Positions 62,593-64,000 of a stretch of 64,000 nt of DNA are shown piece by piece. Made by a program: the position numbers and the translations under genes. Position 1 is the first letter of the stretch, and every line of letters starts with the position of its first letter. A model generated the notes under the pieces. It was given only the letters and a program-made list of their open reading frames with translations. It searched no databases and was not told the origin of the DNA. This stretch comes from Sphingopyxis sp. FD7 (lineage in GTDB: Bacteria > Pseudomonadota > Alphaproteobacteria > Sphingomonadales > Sphingomonadaceae), in assembly GCF_003609835.1 (NCBI RefSeq), contig NZ_AP017898.1, positions 2,046,001-2,110,000 on the forward strand, given 5' to 3'.

Positions 62593-62723
62593 TCCTCCCC
62601 CAACGGGGGAGGGGGACCACCCGAAGGGTGGTGGAGGGGTACAGGCCCGCATACACCACGCTCGACTGCACGTGCCCCTCCACCATGCTTCGCATGGTCC
62701 CCCTCCCCGTTCCGGGGAGGATC
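62591..62723. repeat. 52-bp inverted repeat between convergent thiolase-like and ALDH genes
   Basis: Arms 62591-62642 and 62672-62723 are near-perfect inverses (start GATCCTCCCCCAACGGGGGA) with a 29-bp centre. Each arm also contains inner hairpins (CCACCCGAAGGGTGG and CCATGCTTCGCATGG). It fills the gap between the two genes and could act as a bidirectional transcription stop. Confidence 0.88.
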
Positions 62724-62724
62724 G

Positions 62725-64000
62725 CTAAATCTCGAACGAAACCCCCTGCGCCAGCGGCAGCGCATCCGAATAATTCACCGTATTCGTCGCGCGCCGCATA
62801 TATTGACGCCAGGAATCCGACCCGCTCTCGCGCCCGCCGCCGGTCTCCTTCTCGCCGCCGAACGCCCCGCCGATCTCGGCGCCGCTCGTGCCCAGATTGA
62901 CGTTGGCGATGCCGCAATCGCTTAGCGCCAGGAAGCGTTCGGCTTCGCGCATGTCGGTGGTGAAGATCGCCGACGACAACCCCGCGGCGACATCATTGTG
63001 CAGCCGGATCGCGGCGTCGAGTTCGTCGTAGCGCATCACATAGAGAATCGGCGCAAACGTCTCCTCCAGCACCGGCCCGACCTGTCCCGGCATCTCGACA
63101 AGCGCGGGGCGGACATAGTAGCTCGCTCCCTCGCCCACGCGCGCGCCGCCATGCACCACGCCGCCTGCCGCTTTCGCAGCCGCCAGCGCCGCCTGCATGG
63201 CATCATAAGCTGCGCGGTCGATCAGCGGTCCCACGAGCACGTCGCCTTCCAGCGGATTGCCGACGCCGACGCTGGCATAGGCCGCCTTCAACCGCGCGAT
63301 AAAGCCGTCATAAATGCTGTCGTGGACGAACAGCCGCCGCGTCGTCGTGCAGCGCTGCCCCGCCGTCCCCATCGCGCCGAAGGCCACGCCGCGCAGCGCG
63401 AGGTCGAGGTCGGCCGAGGGCGCGACGATCACGCCATTGTTGCCGCCGAGTTCGAGGATCGCGCGCGCAAAACGCTGCGCGAGGCGCGGTGCGACCGCGC
63501 GGCCCATCCGCGTCGATCCGGTCGCCGAGACCAGCGCCACGCGCGCGTCGTCGACCAGCGCCTCGCCCGCCTCGCGCCCGCCGATCAAAAGTTGCGACAG
63601 GCCTTCGGGCGCGTCGCCGAACCGCGCCGCCGCCCGCTCGAAAATCGCCTGCGTCGCCAAGGCCGTCAGCGGCGTCTTTTCCGACGGTTTCCACACCACG
63701 CTGTTGCCGCACACCAACGCCAGCGCCGCATTCCATGCCCACACCGCCACCGGAAAGTTGAACGCCGAAATCACGCCGACAACACCCAGCGGATGCCACA
63801 CCTCCATCATCCGGTGCCCCGGCCGCTCGGTCGCGATCGTCAGGCCGTATAATTGCCGCGAGAGACCGACCGCGAAATCGCAGATGTCGATCATCTCCTG
63901 CACCTCGCCCGCGCCCTCGGAGGGGATCTTGCCCGCCTCGATCGTCACCAGCCGCGCCAGATCGTCCTTCGCTGCGCGCAGTTCCTCGCCGAACAGCCGG
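62725..64000 (-). CDS. ALDH7-type aldehyde dehydrogenase (5' end cut by window)
   Basis: At least 425 aa of an aldehyde dehydrogenase, open at the right window edge. The frame above the ATG at 63948 continues with ALDH-like residues (LRAAKDDLARLVTIEAGKIP). The motifs EVWHPLGVVGVISAFNFPVA, catalytic Glu in ILELGGNNGVI, nucleophile Cys in GTAGQRCTTTRRLF and the end GGEKETGGGRESGSDSWRQY identify the antiquitin/AmaB (ALDH7) group. Its substrate in that group is L-piperideine-6-carboxylate or alpha-aminoadipate semialdehyde in lysine breakdown. It converges on the thiolase-like gene. Confidence 0.93.
   Translation of the reverse strand, partial: RLFGEELRAAKDDLARLVTIEAGKIPSEGAGEVQEMIDICDFAVGLSRQLYGLTIATERPGHRMMEVWHPLGVVGVISAFNFPVAVWAWNAALALVCGNSVVWKPSEKTPLTALATQAIFERAAARFGDAPEGLSQLLIGGREAGEALVDDARVALVSATGSTRMGRAVAPRLAQRFARAILELGGNNGVIVAPSADLDLALRGVAFGAMGTAGQRCTTTRRLFVHDSIYDGFIARLKAAYASVGVGNPLEGDVLVGPLIDRAAYDAMQAALAAAKAAGGVVHGGARVGEGASYYVRPALVEMPGQVGPVLEETFAPILYVMRYDELDAAIRLHNDVAAGLSSAIFTTDMREAERFLALSDCGIANVNLGTSGAEIGGAFGGEKETGGGRESGSDSWRQYMRRATNTVNYSDALPLAQGVSFEI

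Noticed and set aside
1-64000. CRISPR arrays, prophage or transposase genes
   Set aside because: No regularly spaced direct repeats and no phage, transposase or Cas-like protein was found; repeats present are palindromic intergenic elements.

Overview
The window is GC-rich, densely coded chromosomal DNA from an alphaproteobacterium, most likely Sphingomonadales and perhaps close to Sphingopyxis. This taxonomic guess is inference. It rests on the cco/fix oxidase cluster beside an FnrL-type regulator, TonB-receptor-based sugar uptake, tandem Flp pilins, the aroK-aroB/xerD/accA neighbourhood, and many intergenic GC-rich palindromes of the kind common in sphingomonads. No phage, transposase, CRISPR array or rRNA was seen. 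Both ends cut genes: moaA on the left and an ALDH7-type dehydrogenase on the right.

Layout. (1) 1-1687: end of moaA, nadK, tRNA-Asn. (2) 1927-14780: a locus that reads as oxidative sulfoquinovose (SQ) catabolism. Seven minus-strand genes run from a GH31 sulfoquinovosidase through a LacI regulator, aldo/keto reductase, SsuD/SmoC-like flavin monooxygenase, glycerol-3-phosphate dehydrogenase and FMN reductase to a RibB-like protein that has lost its metal ligands. A TonB receptor is divergent from this operon; an MFS permease and a YeiH-type anion exporter follow. A 17-bp motif is shared by the two divergent promoter regions. (3) 14800-26995: oxygen-responsive respiration, with hemN, the complete ccoNOQP-ccoGHIS set, a small secreted Cys protein, OmpW, FnrL and a tandem universal stress protein. 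Three FNR boxes tie this block together. (4) 27073-34069: a compact six-gene minus-strand cassette with a putative 190-aa precursor, a B12-type radical SAM protein (rSAM_ocin_1 type), a SPASM radical SAM enzyme, a YcaO protein, a cupin_4/JmjC-type oxygenase and a trypsin-like protease. It is a candidate new RiPP pathway. (5) 34211-41456: the complete histidine utilisation set hutC-hutF divergent from hutI-hutH-hutG-hutU, with an 18-bp palindromic operator. (6) 41694-49165: an acyl-CoA dehydrogenase/MaoC pair, tRNA-Arg, DUF1178, grxC, comF, a methyltransferase, mutT, two Flp pilins and an M48 lipoprotein protease. (7) 49301-59252: accA, xerD, a large secreted unknown, aroK-aroB, a Kef antiporter, a NifU-like protein, cvpA, radA. 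(8) 59463-64000: a transaldolase-like gene, enoyl-CoA hydratase, thiolase-like protein and the ALDH7 fragment.

How the parts could work together. In the SQ locus the receptor and permease would import SQ or its glyceryl glycoside. The glycosidase releases SQ and glycerol, the monooxygenase with its FMN reductase removes sulfite to give 6-oxo-glucose, the aldo/keto reductase makes glucose, GlpD handles the glycerol arm, and YeiH could export sulfite. In the RiPP cassette nearly every start overlaps the previous stop, so the enzymes are probably made in concert. Function assignments rest on motifs read by eye; no database search was run.
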